A stretch of DNA of 50,338 nt from an uncultured Prevotellaceae bacterium. GTDB taxonomy: Bacteria > Bacteroidota > Bacteroidia > Bacteroidales > Bacteroidaceae. The translations under genes and the position numbers were made by a program. This document shows, in pieces, positions 8,273 to 16,433 of the stretch. Positions within the stretch are counted from its first letter, which is position 1; each line of letters opens with the position of its first letter. The notes beneath the pieces were generated by a model that made no database searches, was not told the DNA's origin, and was given only the letters and a program-made list of their open reading frames with translations. Location: positions 1 through 50,338 of the forward strand of contig ONYA01000034.1 in the NCBI GenBank assembly GCA_900321965.1. The letters run 5' to 3'.

Positions 8273-9004
8273 ATGAGCAAAAAGACAGTATTTGTAACAG
8301 GTGCCAACAAAGGCATCGGATTCGGAATTGCCAAACACCTTGGTTTGGGTGGATGGCAAGTGATTATCGGCGCACGCGACGAACAGCGCGCCACAAAAGC
8401 CATCAATGAGTTGAAGGCACTGGGCATCGACGTGCTCGGTTGGGTGAATATCGAACTGAAAGACCTCGACAGCATCGAGCGGGCTGCCAAGGAGGTTAAC
8501 GAGAAATACCCTTCGCTGACGCTTCTCGTAAACAATGCCGGCATTCCTGGCGACATGAGCGTAGACAGCGAGCATACAGAGATCAGCGTTATCCGCGAGA
8601 CGCTCGACGTGAACTTCATCGGCACTTTCGCCCTGACAAAAGCCCTGATTCCCTTGATTGCCAAGAACAATGGTCGTATTGCCAACATCACCGTGCCCTC
8701 GGAGATCAGTCCCTATTGGCATCCGTTAGCCTACGTTGCCAGCAAGGCCGCGCAGAATGCCATGATGGGGGTGATGGCTATCGAAATTGAGCAACGGACA
8801 AACACGGACGGGCTCGGACAAGAGGGGCACGTGGAGATATTCTCCGTTCACCCTGGTCCCACGACCACCGACCTCAATGGCAATATGGCACTGCCCGGTT
8901 TCCACGACATCGAGACTGTCGGCCAGAAGTTTGCCGAACTCATTGAGGACGGAAAGAACCATCAGGGTGAGTTCATCGAACTCTACCCGATTGTCGAGGA
9001 GTAA
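8273..9004 (+). CDS. Short-chain dehydrogenase/reductase (SDR)
   Basis: This is a classical NAD(P)-dependent SDR of 243 residues. TGANKGIG (residues 9-16) is the Rossmann dinucleotide loop, NNAG (87-90) the structural motif, and Tyr154-x3-Lys158 in YVASK the catalytic pair. It resembles carbonyl-reductase-type SDRs, but the substrate cannot be told from sequence. It follows the response regulator with an 18-base gap, so the two probably share a transcript. The C-terminal part (HPGPTTTDLNGN) is the usual substrate-loop segment. Confidence 0.9.
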   Translation: MSKKTVFVTGANKGIGFGIAKHLGLGGWQVIIGARDEQRATKAINELKALGIDVLGWVNIELKDLDSIERAAKEVNEKYPSLTLLVNNAGIPGDMSVDSEHTEISVIRETLDVNFIGTFALTKALIPLIAKNNGRIANITVPSEISPYWHPLAYVASKAAQNAMMGVMAIEIEQRTNTDGLGQEGHVEIFSVHPGPTTTDLNGNMALPGFHDIETVGQKFAELIEDGKNHQGEFIELYPIVEE

Positions 9005-9185
9005 CTTTTTTTCATATGATGGCAACGGCAAACTCGTCGACACCGTCACCGTGCCCTTCTCCTTGAAGCGCAGTGCCAGCCTCGTCAGCAGTCCTCACTT
9101 CAAGGTGGGAAACAGCTACAGCGTAAAGACCAAAGATTACGAGAAAACGTTCACCCTCAGCGAGCCGTTCACGACCGTCAGGTGA
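9005..9185 (+). pseudogene. C-terminal remnant of a surface/lipoprotein gene
   Basis: Immediately after the SDR stop, an open frame without a start codon encodes about 59 residues (SYDGNGKLVDTVTVPFSLKR ... KTFTLSEPFTTVR) ending in TGA at 9183-9185. The alternating beta-strand pattern looks like the end of a Bacteroidetes carbohydrate-binding (DUF4353-like) lipoprotein, whose C-termini often read as SS-P-F-x-x-G-x-x-Y-x-V...FT. This is pattern recognition only. The frame runs back into the SDR gene out of phase, so the 5' part of the old gene was lost, probably when the SDR arrived. Confidence 0.4.
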
Positions 9186-9199
9186 CGATTTTAAGCAAT

Positions 9200-9217
9200 A
9201 TACCATATTTGTGGTAT
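9200..9217. promoter_or_regulatory. Putative operator upstream of cysK
   Basis: The perfect inverted repeat ATACCA-N6-TGGTAT lies 21 bases upstream of the -33 box of the cysK promoter. Its dyad symmetry and position suit a dimeric regulator. No other copy was seen near metY. Confidence 0.4.
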
Positions 9218-9237
9218 GCGAATAACGTGTAAACGGT

Positions 9238-9269
9238 ATTGTGGGAGTGGGGAAATCGCCGTACCTTTG
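9238..9269 (+). promoter_or_regulatory. Promoter of cysK
   Basis: ATTG (9238-9241), 20 bases, then TACCTTTG (9262-9269). The predicted leader is about 76 bases and ends in AAAGGATAAGATTATG, the same as before metY. Confidence 0.65.
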
Positions 9270-9348
9270 CACCGTCGAAAAGATAATAAAACGACAACTT
9301 GGACAACTTAGACAACATTTAAACATTAACAATAAAAAGGATAAGATT

Positions 9349-10296
9349 ATGACAAAGATTGCAAAGCAGCTGACTGAGCTCGTCGGCAACACCCCACTTC
9401 TTGAGCTCAACAAGTATTCAACGGCAAAGGGTCTGGAGACTCCTGTTATTGCCAAGGTAGAGTTTTTTAACCCCGGCGGTAGTGTGAAAGATCGTATCGC
9501 CCTGGCTATGATTGAGGACGCAGAGGCAAAGGGCATCCTGAAGCCCGGAGCCACCATCATCGAGCCGACGAGCGGCAACACGGGCGTAGGACTGGCACTG
9601 GTATCAGCCGTCAAGGGCTACCATCTTATCCTTACCATGCCCGAGACCATGAGCGTGGAGCGCCGCAATCTCGTGAAGGCCTACGGTGCCGAGGTGCGCT
9701 TGACCTCTGGTAAAGACGGTATGCCAGGTGCCATCCGCGCCGCCGAGGAGCTGCGCGACTCTATTCCCGGCAGTGTTATCCTGCAGCAGTTTGAAAACTC
9801 CGCCAACCCCGCCAAGCACTATGCCACGACGGGTCCCGAGATTTGGCGCGACACCGACGGACAGGTCGACATCTTCATCGGCGGTGTAGGTACAGGTGGT
9901 ACCATCAGCGGCACGGGTAAATATCTGAAGGAGCAGAACCCCAACGTGAAGGTGATTGCCGTGGAGCCGAAGTCAAGCCCTGTGCTGAACGGCGGTCAGA
10001 GCGGTCCTCACAAGATTCAGGGTATCGGTGCCGGCTTCGTGCCCAAGACCTACGATGCTGACGTCATCGACGAAGTGTTCGACGTAGAGAATGACGCTGC
10101 CATCCGCACGGGCCGCGAGATTGCCCAGAGCGAAGGTCTGCTGGTAGGTATCTCGGCTGGCGCTGCCCTCTACGCTGCTATCGAGGTGGCCAAGCGTCCG
10201 GAGAATAAGGGCAAGAAGATTGTGGTGCTACTGCCCGACACCGGCGAGCGTTATCTCAGCACCGTCCTCTATGCTTTCGAGGATTATCCTTTGTGA
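9349..10296 (+). CDS. cysK: Cysteine synthase A (O-acetylserine sulfhydrylase)
   Basis: This PLP enzyme makes cysteine from O-acetylserine and sulfide. The 315-residue length fits CysK. Lys47 in [11 protein letters not shown] is the PLP lysine, [11 protein letters not shown] is the substrate-binding loop, and [10 protein letters not shown] binds the PLP phosphate. The open frame extends 108 bases upstream, but the ATG at 9349 matches the family start ([18 protein letters not shown]) and follows the promoter leader. It joins metY as the second sulfur-fixing gene of this neighbourhood. A GGAGTAAGGAGTA repeat and a terminator overlapping the 3' end of the convergent pdxK-like gene follow. Confidence 0.95.
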   Translation: MTKIAKQLTELVGNTPLLELNKYSTAKGLETPVIAKVEFFNPGGSVKDRIALAMIEDAEAKGILKPGATIIEPTSGNTGVGLALVSAVKGYHLILTMPETMSVERRNLVKAYGAEVRLTSGKDGMPGAIRAAEELRDSIPGSVILQQFENSANPAKHYATTGPEIWRDTDGQVDIFIGGVGTGGTISGTGKYLKEQNPNVKVIAVEPKSSPVLNGGQSGPHKIQGIGAGFVPKTYDADVIDEVFDVENDAAIRTGREIAQSEGLLVGISAGAALYAAIEVAKRPENKGKKIVVLLPDTGERYLSTVLYAFEDYPL

Positions 10297-10335
10297 TTTG
10301 AGGAGTAAGGAGTAAAGTAGTAAGGAGTAAGTAGA
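10297..10335. repeat. GGAGTAA tandem repeat at the cysK 3' end
   Basis: Four degenerate copies of GGAGTAA (gaggagtaag, gagtaaagta, aggagtaagt) begin right after the cysK stop codon. They are non-coding. Confidence 0.65.
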
Positions 10336-10341
10336 AAAAAG

Positions 10342-11154
10342 TTATAGTAAATCGAGGCATTTCTCAATGGGAATGCCTCTTTTTTTGTCGTCGAGGTCGC
10401 GGTTACGGTCAATCAGTCGGCTGACGACGTCCATAGCCGTGCGAGTACACTGCATGAGGGGTTCACCCTTCATCAGATGTCCGATGAGTACTGCCGAGAA
10501 GATGTCGCCAGTGCCGTGGATAAGCACGGGTATCTCGTCGTAGTCTAAGCGGAAGAACTGTCCGTCGCAGTGGTTATAGCCGATGACACAGCTCTGGCCC
10601 TCAACCTTTGCACTGGTCACCAAGGCCGAACGGCAGCCGATGTCGCGCAGACGGCTGAGCATCTCGCGGGCCTCGTCCCACGACTGTCCCTCCTCACGGT
10701 AGGGTGTCGACGTCAGGTAGCAAGCCTCGGTATAGTTGGGAAAGGTCAGGTCGGCTACAGAGACCATCTGTCGCATCAGCTCCACCTGTCGCGGTGTGAT
10801 ACCGTTATAAAGGCGGCCACCGTCGCCCATGATAGGGTCGACGAAGATGGTGGTGCCCTGACGTGACAGTTCCGTACAGTACTTTGAGACCAGCACGGCC
10901 TGTTCCTCGCTGAACATCAGGCCAGTGCAGACGGCGTCGAACGTGAAGCCTAACTCACGCCAGACGGGTAGTACGCCACGCATATAGTCGGTGGTATCCA
11001 TCACATTGAAGCGCCCGTAGTCGAGGGTGTTCGACACGAGCGACGTCGGCAGGTTGTACGTCGGGTGACCGAGATAGGTCAGGATAGGCATCATGGCCAC
11101 CATTCCTACGTGGCTATAGCCTACAACATCGTTGATGAGCAGTATCTTCTTCAT
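10342..11154 (-). CDS. Pyridoxal/pyridoxamine kinase (PfkB-like, PdxK/PdxY type)
   Basis: This 270-residue ribokinase-fold kinase probably phosphorylates vitamin B6 vitamers to supply PLP. The N-terminus MKKILLINDVVGYSHVG, the VDPIMGDGGRLYNGI block (about residue 110) and the anion-hole region HGTGDIFSAVLIGHL (catalytic Asp, about residue 218) match PdxK/PdxY. I use the ATG at 11152-11154; the frame stays open for 30 bases upstream, but that part lies in the promoter. The -7 box TAACTTTG ends only 9 bases before this ATG, so the mRNA would be nearly leaderless. Its neighbours metY and cysK are PLP enzymes, which gives a loose metabolic link. Confidence 0.85.
   Translation of the reverse strand: MKKILLINDVVGYSHVGMVAMMPILTYLGHPTYNLPTSLVSNTLDYGRFNVMDTTDYMRGVLPVWRELGFTFDAVCTGLMFSEEQAVLVSKYCTELSRQGTTIFVDPIMGDGGRLYNGITPRQVELMRQMVSVADLTFPNYTEACYLTSTPYREEGQSWDEAREMLSRLRDIGCRSALVTSAKVEGQSCVIGYNHCDGQFFRLDYDEIPVLIHGTGDIFSAVLIGHLMKGEPLMQCTRTAMDVVSRLIDRNRDLDDKKRGIPIEKCLDLL
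10354..10386 (+). terminator. Rho-independent terminator after cysK
   Basis: GAGGCATT and AATGCCTC form an 8 bp stem with a 10-base loop, followed by seven T. It would end cysK transcripts and lies inside the last codons of the convergent kinase gene. Confidence 0.75.
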
Positions 11155-11160
11155 TTCCGG

Positions 11161-11226
11161 GTGCAAAGTTACAAAATAATTCATAATTCATAATTCATAA
11201 TTCATAATTATTTTCTAACTTTGCAC
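11161..11226. promoter_or_regulatory. Symmetric divergent promoters
   Basis: GTGCAAAGTTA (11161-11171) and its exact reverse complement TAACTTTGCAC (11216-11226) face outward. Each contains a TAACTTTG -7 box, one for the kinase and one for the helicase. Between them lies an AATTCAT repeat (11176-11208). Neither side has a recognisable -33 box. Both start codons follow within 5-9 bases of the -7 boxes. Confidence 0.6.
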
Positions 11227-11228
11227 CG

Positions 11229-13211
11229 ATGAACGCGATTCAGGCATTACAACAGCAACGGCTGCTGCTCCAGTTGGAGTATCAGACGGAGAAGGAGGCC
11301 TACCGCCGACAGACCGAGCAACGGGGACTGTCGCGGCTGGTAAGTCGTGGCGATGCCTGGTGGCCGGTGCGTATGGGACGCAGCTTTTACAACTCGATGA
11401 ACCAGCTCTGCGTCGAGGTGTTTCGCACAGCCGACAACGACATTGAGCATAGCTTTGAGTTTGGCAGGCCGGTGGTGTTTTTTAGGGCTAATAAGACCAA
11501 TGGGATCAATGGGACCAATGAGCCTCATTGGTCTTATTGGAAATTCACGGCCACCGTCAGTATTGTCGACGGCGATCGCATGGTGGTCAGCGTGCCCGAC
11601 ACGGCACCGTTGACCGACCTGCAGACAGCTGAGAATGTCGGTGTGCAACTGTCGTTCGACGAGACTTCGTACCGCACGATGTTCGACGCGCTGGACCGTG
11701 TGATGCGGTCAAAAGGACGGCTGGCTTATCTCCGCGACCTCTTCTATTCGCGTCAGCAGGCCGAGACGTTCACCTTTGCCCCGATGCAGTTCCCCTATCT
11801 GAACAAGACGCAGGAGGAGGCTGTGAACAAGGTGCTGCGGGCTAAGGACGTGGCCATCGTCCACGGACCGCCGGGCACGGGCAAGACGACAACACTCGTC
11901 GAGGCTATCTACGAGACGCTGCGCCGCGAACCGCAGGTGCTGGTCTGTGCCCAGTCGAACATGGCCGTTGACTGGATTTCTGAAAAACTCGTCGACCGCG
12001 GCGTGCCTGTCTTGAGAATCGGCAACCCTTCGCGCGTCAACGACAAGATGCTCAGCTTCACCTACGAACGGCGCTTCGAGAGTCATCCCGACTACGAACT
12101 GCTGTGGGCCATCCGCAAGGCCATCCGCGAACTGCGTGCCCACCGTAAGCGTGGCGACGAGAAGTACCACCAGAAGATGGAGCGCTTGAAAGACCGTGCC
12201 AACGAACTGGAGATACGCATTAACGCGCAGCTCTTCGGCGAGGCTCGCGTCATCGCCTGCACCTTAGTAGGCTCGGCCAACCGCCTGCTCGACGGCCAGA
12301 AGTTCGGTACGGTTTTCATCGACGAGGCGGCACAGGCCTTGGAGGCTGCCTGCTGGATTCCCATCCGCCGCTGTTCACGCGTCATCCTGGCCGGCGACCA
12401 CTGTCAGCTGCCGCCGACGGTGAAGAGCATTGCCGCCCTGAAAGCCGGACTGGGCAAGACGCTGATGGAGCGCATCGTGGAGCAGAAACCAGAGGTGGTA
12501 ACGCTGCTCCGGATGCAGTATCGCATGAACGAGGAGATTATGCGCTTCTCCAGCGACTGGTTCTACGGCAACCAGGTGGAGTCGGCTCCCGAAGTGAAGT
12601 TCCGCTCTATCCTCGACCTCGACGTGCCGATGGAGTGGGTGGAGGCCTCCCCCGACCCCTCCGAAGGAGGGGAGAAAGGACTGGAGGAGTTCGTCGGTGA
12701 AAGCTTCGGACGCATCAATAAGGTAGAGGCCGAACTGACGCTGCTGACGCTGCAGCAGTACTTCGAGCGCATCGGCAAGACACGCGTCCTCAACGAGCGG
12801 CTCGACGTGGGCATCATCTCGCCCTACCGCGCACAGGTGCAGTACCTCCGGCAGCTGCTCAAGAAGCGTGAATACTTCAAGCCCTTCCGCAGTCTGATAA
12901 CCGTGAACACCGTAGACGGTTTCCAGGGACAGGAGCGCGACATCATCGTCATCTCGCTCGTCCGCTCCAACGATGAGGGACAGATAGGCTTCTTGCGCGA
13001 CCTGCGCCGCATGAACGTCGCCATCACCCGGGCACGCATGAAGCTCATCATCCTGGGCGATGTCGCGACGATGACGCGCCACCCGTTCTACCGGCAACTC
13101 TACAAATACATCCAAGCACTTAATCATGAAACAGAATATGAGAATCAAGAAGAGACTGATGACGCTGGTACTGCTGACAGTGGCAATCCAGCTGTCGGCA
13201 CAGAAGGCTGA
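11229..13211 (+). CDS. SF1 helicase, IGHMBP2/Upf1-like (AAA_11/AAA_12)
   Basis: This is a superfamily 1B nucleic-acid helicase of the SMUBP-2/Upf1 type. Walker A is GPPGTGKT (residues 213-220), a DEAA Walker B lies near residue 365, then LAGDHCQLPP (motif III), QYRMNEEI (motif IV), VDGFQGQERDII (motif V) and NVAITRAR (motif VI). The expected domain end is at HPFYRQLYKYIQ; the last 30 or so residues come from reading through the start of the next gene. Two repeats have entered the frame without stopping it: a hairpin at 11490-11538 and a palindrome at 12645-12674 encoding EASPDPSEGGE. The cellular substrate is unknown. Confidence 0.92.
   Translation: MNAIQALQQQRLLLQLEYQTEKEAYRRQTEQRGLSRLVSRGDAWWPVRMGRSFYNSMNQLCVEVFRTADNDIEHSFEFGRPVVFFRANKTNGINGTNEPHWSYWKFTATVSIVDGDRMVVSVPDTAPLTDLQTAENVGVQLSFDETSYRTMFDALDRVMRSKGRLAYLRDLFYSRQQAETFTFAPMQFPYLNKTQEEAVNKVLRAKDVAIVHGPPGTGKTTTLVEAIYETLRREPQVLVCAQSNMAVDWISEKLVDRGVPVLRIGNPSRVNDKMLSFTYERRFESHPDYELLWAIRKAIRELRAHRKRGDEKYHQKMERLKDRANELEIRINAQLFGEARVIACTLVGSANRLLDGQKFGTVFIDEAAQALEAACWIPIRRCSRVILAGDHCQLPPTVKSIAALKAGLGKTLMERIVEQKPEVVTLLRMQYRMNEEIMRFSSDWFYGNQVESAPEVKFRSILDLDVPMEWVEASPDPSEGGEKGLEEFVGESFGRINKVEAELTLLTLQQYFERIGKTRVLNERLDVGIISPYRAQVQYLRQLLKKREYFKPFRSLITVNTVDGFQGQERDIIVISLVRSNDEGQIGFLRDLRRMNVAITRARMKLIILGDVATMTRHPFYRQLYKYIQALNHETEYENQEETDDAGTADSGNPAVGTEG
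11490..11538. repeat. Intragenic hairpin repeat in the helicase gene
   Basis: AATAAGACCAATG (11490-11502) and its perfect reverse complement (11526-11538) flank CCAATGGGA-type tandem copies. The insert encodes ANKTNGINGTNEPHWSYW in a loop upstream of the helicase core. Confidence 0.75.
12645..12674. repeat. Intragenic copy of the CCCCTCCGAAGGAGGGG palindrome
   Basis: This 30-base stretch is identical to the first 30 bases of the left arm of the DUF559 unit (26237-26266), in the same orientation on the plus strand. Its core is the 17-base palindrome CCCCTCCGAAGGAGGGG. It is in frame and adds the residues ASPDPSEGGE to the helicase. Confidence 0.85.
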
Positions 13212-15393
13212 CCGCACAAAGCTGTCGCCGATGCTGATTGACAGAATGACACAATCCGTGGCTACGGCCCGTGGCACGGAGCCGGTTGCCGAGGAGTATG
13301 TCCTCGCACTGGTGAAGCTCACCGACGGCGACGTAACGGCACTGACGCATCGCGGCTGCCGTATCGTCGATAGCATGGGGACGGTGTACGTCGCCCTGCT
13401 GCCCGTCAGTCAGCTGGCACCGCTCTCGCTCGACCAGCGCGTGGTGCGTATGGAGGCCAACCCGCTGTCGCGTCCGCTGACTGACGTGACGCGAAAGGTG
13501 GTTGGTGCCGACCTGGCTTCACAGGGTGTACAACTGCCGCAAGCCTATACCGGCCGTGGTGTCGTCGTGGGGGTCTGCGATGTGGGCCTCGACTTCACCA
13601 ACCCTATGTTCAACGATGCCAACGGACAGACGCGTATCCGTCAGGCGTGGGACATCTATACCGGCGAGAACACGGGCTATGCCGGCTTTGGCACGCTCTA
13701 TACCACGCCCGAACAGCTGGCTGAGGCCCGGGGCACCTGCGACTCTACGAGGTTTCACGGCACCCACGTTGCTGGCATAGCTGCCGGCAGTGCCGTGGGT
13801 GGCTATCAGGGCATTGCCAGCGAGGCCGACATCGTCATGAGTCTGACTCACCTGAACGGCTGTACCGACGAGCAGAAGGCGGCTCTCGTCAATTCTGCGA
13901 ATGCAACACTGAGCGACGACACGGCCGACCCGCTGATACGTGATGTCGTCAACAAGAAACTGACACTGAGCAACGCGATGGAGGCACTGGCCGTCAAGCA
14001 CGTCGTCGACTATGCCAAGGCTCACGGCCAGCCTTGTGTGGTAAACTGTAGTTTCGGCTCTCAACAGACGCTGGCCACCGACTACAGCCTGCAAGAGGAA
14101 GTGATGAACAGTCTCACGGGGCCGGGGCGCATCATCGTCTGTTCGGCGGGCAACTATTCTGACGGCATCCTGCATCATGTAAAACCCGCTCATACGCGGA
14201 TGAATGAAAGGATGTGGCTCAAGAGTTCGCTCACGCCTACCATCACGCTGCGCTCGGCAGGCCGTTTCACGCTGAAACTCCTGCCCGACATCGAGGGAGC
14301 TGACACACTGCGCCTCACGTCGGAGGCCGTCGTCAGCGCTGGTTCCGACGGCTATGAGGTCAGCGCGGACATCAACAACGACGACGTGTTGGACAAGTTC
14401 CGCGTCGAGGCGCGTGCCTACACCCTGTCGTCGACACCCCTCACCGCCTTTACCGTCACACTGAGACTGCCCACGCCTACCAGAGCCTACACGACGCCGT
14501 CGTTCGCCATCGTCATCGAGGGCGATGCTGAGGTCGAGGTCATGGGGGCCAGCAATGCGGCAACCTTCAACCGTCTCAACGCTACGGGCTACGTCAAGAA
14601 TGCGCCTTACACGGTCAACGTGCCTGCCGCCTTCAAGGAAATGATTGCCGTGGGACTGACAAGCCATCGCGACAGCGTCACCAACATCGAGGGCAACCGC
14701 ATCACATACGAATACAACAACAACGCTCTCGGCACGGTGGTGTCATGGTCGGGCACCGGCCCCACACTGGAGGGACGGACGAAACCCGACGTCGTGGCTC
14801 CAGGACACAACATCGTCTCGGCCTTCAACAGCAACTGTCAGCCAGCGGATTTGTCGGCATCGAAACGGGCACAACTGGTAGCGAAAGAGCGCATAGCCAA
14901 CAAAGACTATTACTGGAAGGCGGAGAGCGGCACATCGATGGCAGCACCGGTGGTAACGGGCACCGTAGCCCTGTGGCTACAGGCCAACCCCCAGCTGACG
15001 CCCGGTGACGTGAAAGCAATCCTGGCGATAACGGCACGCCACCCCGAGGCCGACGAGACCTACCCTAACTGCCGCTACGGCAACGGCGAGATTGACGCCT
15101 ACCGAGGCCTGCTCTATATCAACGGGCTGGTGGGCATCGAGGGCCTGTCTGCCCACCAGCCGCGTCAGCTCACCTTCCGCCTGACGGGCCGCACCCTCAT
15201 CCTCGCGCCCCGCACCTCGCACCTCGCACCTCGCACCATCACCGTCTACTCCATCGGCGGCCAGCCCGTCCTGCGCGCGCAGCCCACCGACGGCACCGTC
15301 GACCTAAGCTGTCTGCGTCCCGGCATCTATGCCGTACAGGTAGACAGTGGCGAAGCGGCAACCACCGGTTCGACACTCATCCGCTTACAATAG
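13126..15393 (+). CDS. Secreted subtilisin-like S8 serine protease
   Basis: This exported subtilase of 755 residues has a signal peptide (RLMTLVLLTVAIQLSAQ) and a propeptide to about residue 120. The catalytic triad is Asp152 (VGVCDVGLD), His211 (FHGTHVAGIAAG) and Ser604 (SGTSMAAPVVTG), with the oxyanion Asn in VNCSFGS. A long insertion lies between His and Ser, as in Bacteroidetes subtilases. The C-terminal part (TVYSIGGQPVL...LRPGIYAVQV) resembles a type IX sorting domain, so export through PorU/PorV is plausible. A CGCACCTCG repeat (15205-15237) is read in frame as APRTSHLAPRT. The start lies 86 bases inside the helicase frame, either at 13126 or at the ATG 12 bases later. No promoter is obvious. 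Confidence 0.9.
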   Translation: MKQNMRIKKRLMTLVLLTVAIQLSAQKADRTKLSPMLIDRMTQSVATARGTEPVAEEYVLALVKLTDGDVTALTHRGCRIVDSMGTVYVALLPVSQLAPLSLDQRVVRMEANPLSRPLTDVTRKVVGADLASQGVQLPQAYTGRGVVVGVCDVGLDFTNPMFNDANGQTRIRQAWDIYTGENTGYAGFGTLYTTPEQLAEARGTCDSTRFHGTHVAGIAAGSAVGGYQGIASEADIVMSLTHLNGCTDEQKAALVNSANATLSDDTADPLIRDVVNKKLTLSNAMEALAVKHVVDYAKAHGQPCVVNCSFGSQQTLATDYSLQEEVMNSLTGPGRIIVCSAGNYSDGILHHVKPAHTRMNERMWLKSSLTPTITLRSAGRFTLKLLPDIEGADTLRLTSEAVVSAGSDGYEVSADINNDDVLDKFRVEARAYTLSSTPLTAFTVTLRLPTPTRAYTTPSFAIVIEGDAEVEVMGASNAATFNRLNATGYVKNAPYTVNVPAAFKEMIAVGLTSHRDSVTNIEGNRITYEYNNNALGTVVSWSGTGPTLEGRTKPDVVAPGHNIVSAFNSNCQPADLSASKRAQLVAKERIANKDYYWKAESGTSMAAPVVTGTVALWLQANPQLTPGDVKAILAITARHPEADETYPNCRYGNGEIDAYRGLLYINGLVGIEGLSAHQPRQLTFRLTGRTLILAPRTSHLAPRTITVYSIGGQPVLRAQPTDGTVDLSCLRPGIYAVQVDSGEAATTGSTLIRLQ

Positions 15394-15400
15394 ATCATTT

Positions 15401-15430
15401 CACGGCGCGAGATTTTTCTCTCGCGCCGTG
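15401..15430 (+). terminator. Strong hairpin after the subtilase gene
   Basis: CACGGCGCGAGA and TCTCGCGCCGTG form a perfect 12 bp stem with a TTTTTC loop, 8 bases after the stop codon. There is no immediate T-run, but T-rich blocks follow at 15452 and 15475. It probably acts as a terminator or 3' stabiliser. Confidence 0.55.
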
Positions 15431-15718
15431 ACGTTTTCACGAGAGGCTTATATTTTTTTACGAGCGGCCGTGACATTTTTTTCTAAGGCCCATTTCTAAT
15501 CCGCATAATCATGTTGAACAATACATCATACTTCTTACTTCTTACCTCTTACTTCTTACTTCATTTTCTCACTTTGTCTGTGTCTCTCATTTTGTCTTGC
15601 CTCTCCATATATGGTTGTCTTAACCTGAAAACATCTCGCCCATGTCGCCCATGTCGCTCCTATGCTACGGGTGGGATGGGCGACATGGGTGGGATGTTTT
15701 CCGATTGAGGAATCTCCT
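15431..15718. repeat. Repeat-rich gap between subtilase and PAP2 genes
   Basis: No gene is visible. A CTTCTTACTT array lies at about 15526-15562. A long imperfect hairpin has arms 15627-15652 and 15676-15701 (24 of 26 match) and is built from GCCCATGTC units. It lies just 3' of the PAP2 gene and may end its transcript. Confidence 0.6.
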
Positions 15719-16273
15719 TTATGGCACGAAAGTCAGGGTTATGCCCGCCGTCCGCGTAGCGTATTCGTAGGAGGGGGCGGCAGTGACGTTCCATCCGAAG
15801 ACCTGGCGCTCTATGGGTAACAGCCAGTAGGCCAGACGGGCCGAGAGCACGCCGATGGCAGCTCCAGCCAACACGTCGTGGACGTAGTGGTGGTCGCCAG
15901 CAACGCGTAGCACGCTGACGCCCGTCGCCACGGCATAGGCGGCAACGCCCCACGGCCATCCATATTCCGAACGGACCAGTTCAGCTCCCGCGAAGGCGCG
16001 GGCGGCGTGACCTGAGGGGAACGACCGGTCGTCGCTATCGTCTGGTCGCCACTCACTGACGGTCAGTTTCAGTCCGCCGGCAACACCCGTCAGCGCAGTA
16101 TAGGCCGTGGCCGCCAGCGCTATCCGCTCACGTAGCGGATGACGAGCTTCCACGCCGCAGAAATCGAGTCCGACGGCCGCAGCAAACGGCACATATTGCA
16201 AGCCGTCGTCAACGACCTGAGCCTGCAGACGCAGGGATGACAGTAGCAAAATAGAAAGAATCGTTGTTTTCAT
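15719..16273 (-). CDS. PAP2-family phosphatase, exported
   Basis: This is a 184-residue member of the PAP2/acid phosphatase superfamily with a signal peptide (MKTTILSILLLSSLRLQAQ). The three phosphatase motifs are present: K-x6-RP as KLTVSEWRP, PSGH as SFPSGHA with its His, and SR-x5-H-x3-D in the variant form VLRVAGDHHYVHDVLAG. Members dephosphorylate lipid phosphates such as undecaprenyl pyrophosphate or lipid A; the substrate here is unknown. I start at the ATG at 16271-16273; the longer frame would include the promoter. The -7 box lies 4 bases before the ATG, so the mRNA should be leaderless. Confidence 0.85.
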   Translation of the reverse strand: MKTTILSILLLSSLRLQAQVVDDGLQYVPFAAAVGLDFCGVEARHPLRERIALAATAYTALTGVAGGLKLTVSEWRPDDSDDRSFPSGHAARAFAGAELVRSEYGWPWGVAAYAVATGVSVLRVAGDHHYVHDVLAGAAIGVLSARLAYWLLPIERQVFGWNVTAAPSYEYATRTAGITLTFVP

Positions 16274-16277
16274 GTGC

Positions 16278-16308
16278 CAAAGGTACGCAGAAAAGACGAG
16301 AAAACAAA
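16278..16308 (-). promoter_or_regulatory. Promoter of the PAP2 gene
   Basis: On the minus strand TTTG (16308-16305), 19 bases, TACCTTTG (16285-16278), then only 4 bases to the ATG. This is a full-consensus promoter for a leaderless message. Confidence 0.65.
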
Positions 16309-16358
16309 ACAATTTACGAAATAACTTTGAAGTTCATCGTGTCTTTTCGGCCGAAAAT

Positions 16359-16389
16359 TTTGTGCTTTCAGCTTTTTTACTTACTTTTG
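16359..16389 (+). promoter_or_regulatory. Promoter of the SGNH esterase gene
   Basis: TTTG (16359-16362), 19 bases, TACTTTTG (16382-16389). The leader is about 42 bases to the ATG at 16434. Confidence 0.7.
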
Positions 16390-16433
16390 CAGGCGTATTA
16401 CGCACCTATAAACAAAACAACCATAACAAAAAG

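Noticed and set aside
13519-14667. 382-codon open frame on the minus strand inside the subtilase gene
   Set aside because: It is the antisense shadow of a clear S8 protease with a full catalytic triad. The translated protein shows no domain and an implausible composition.
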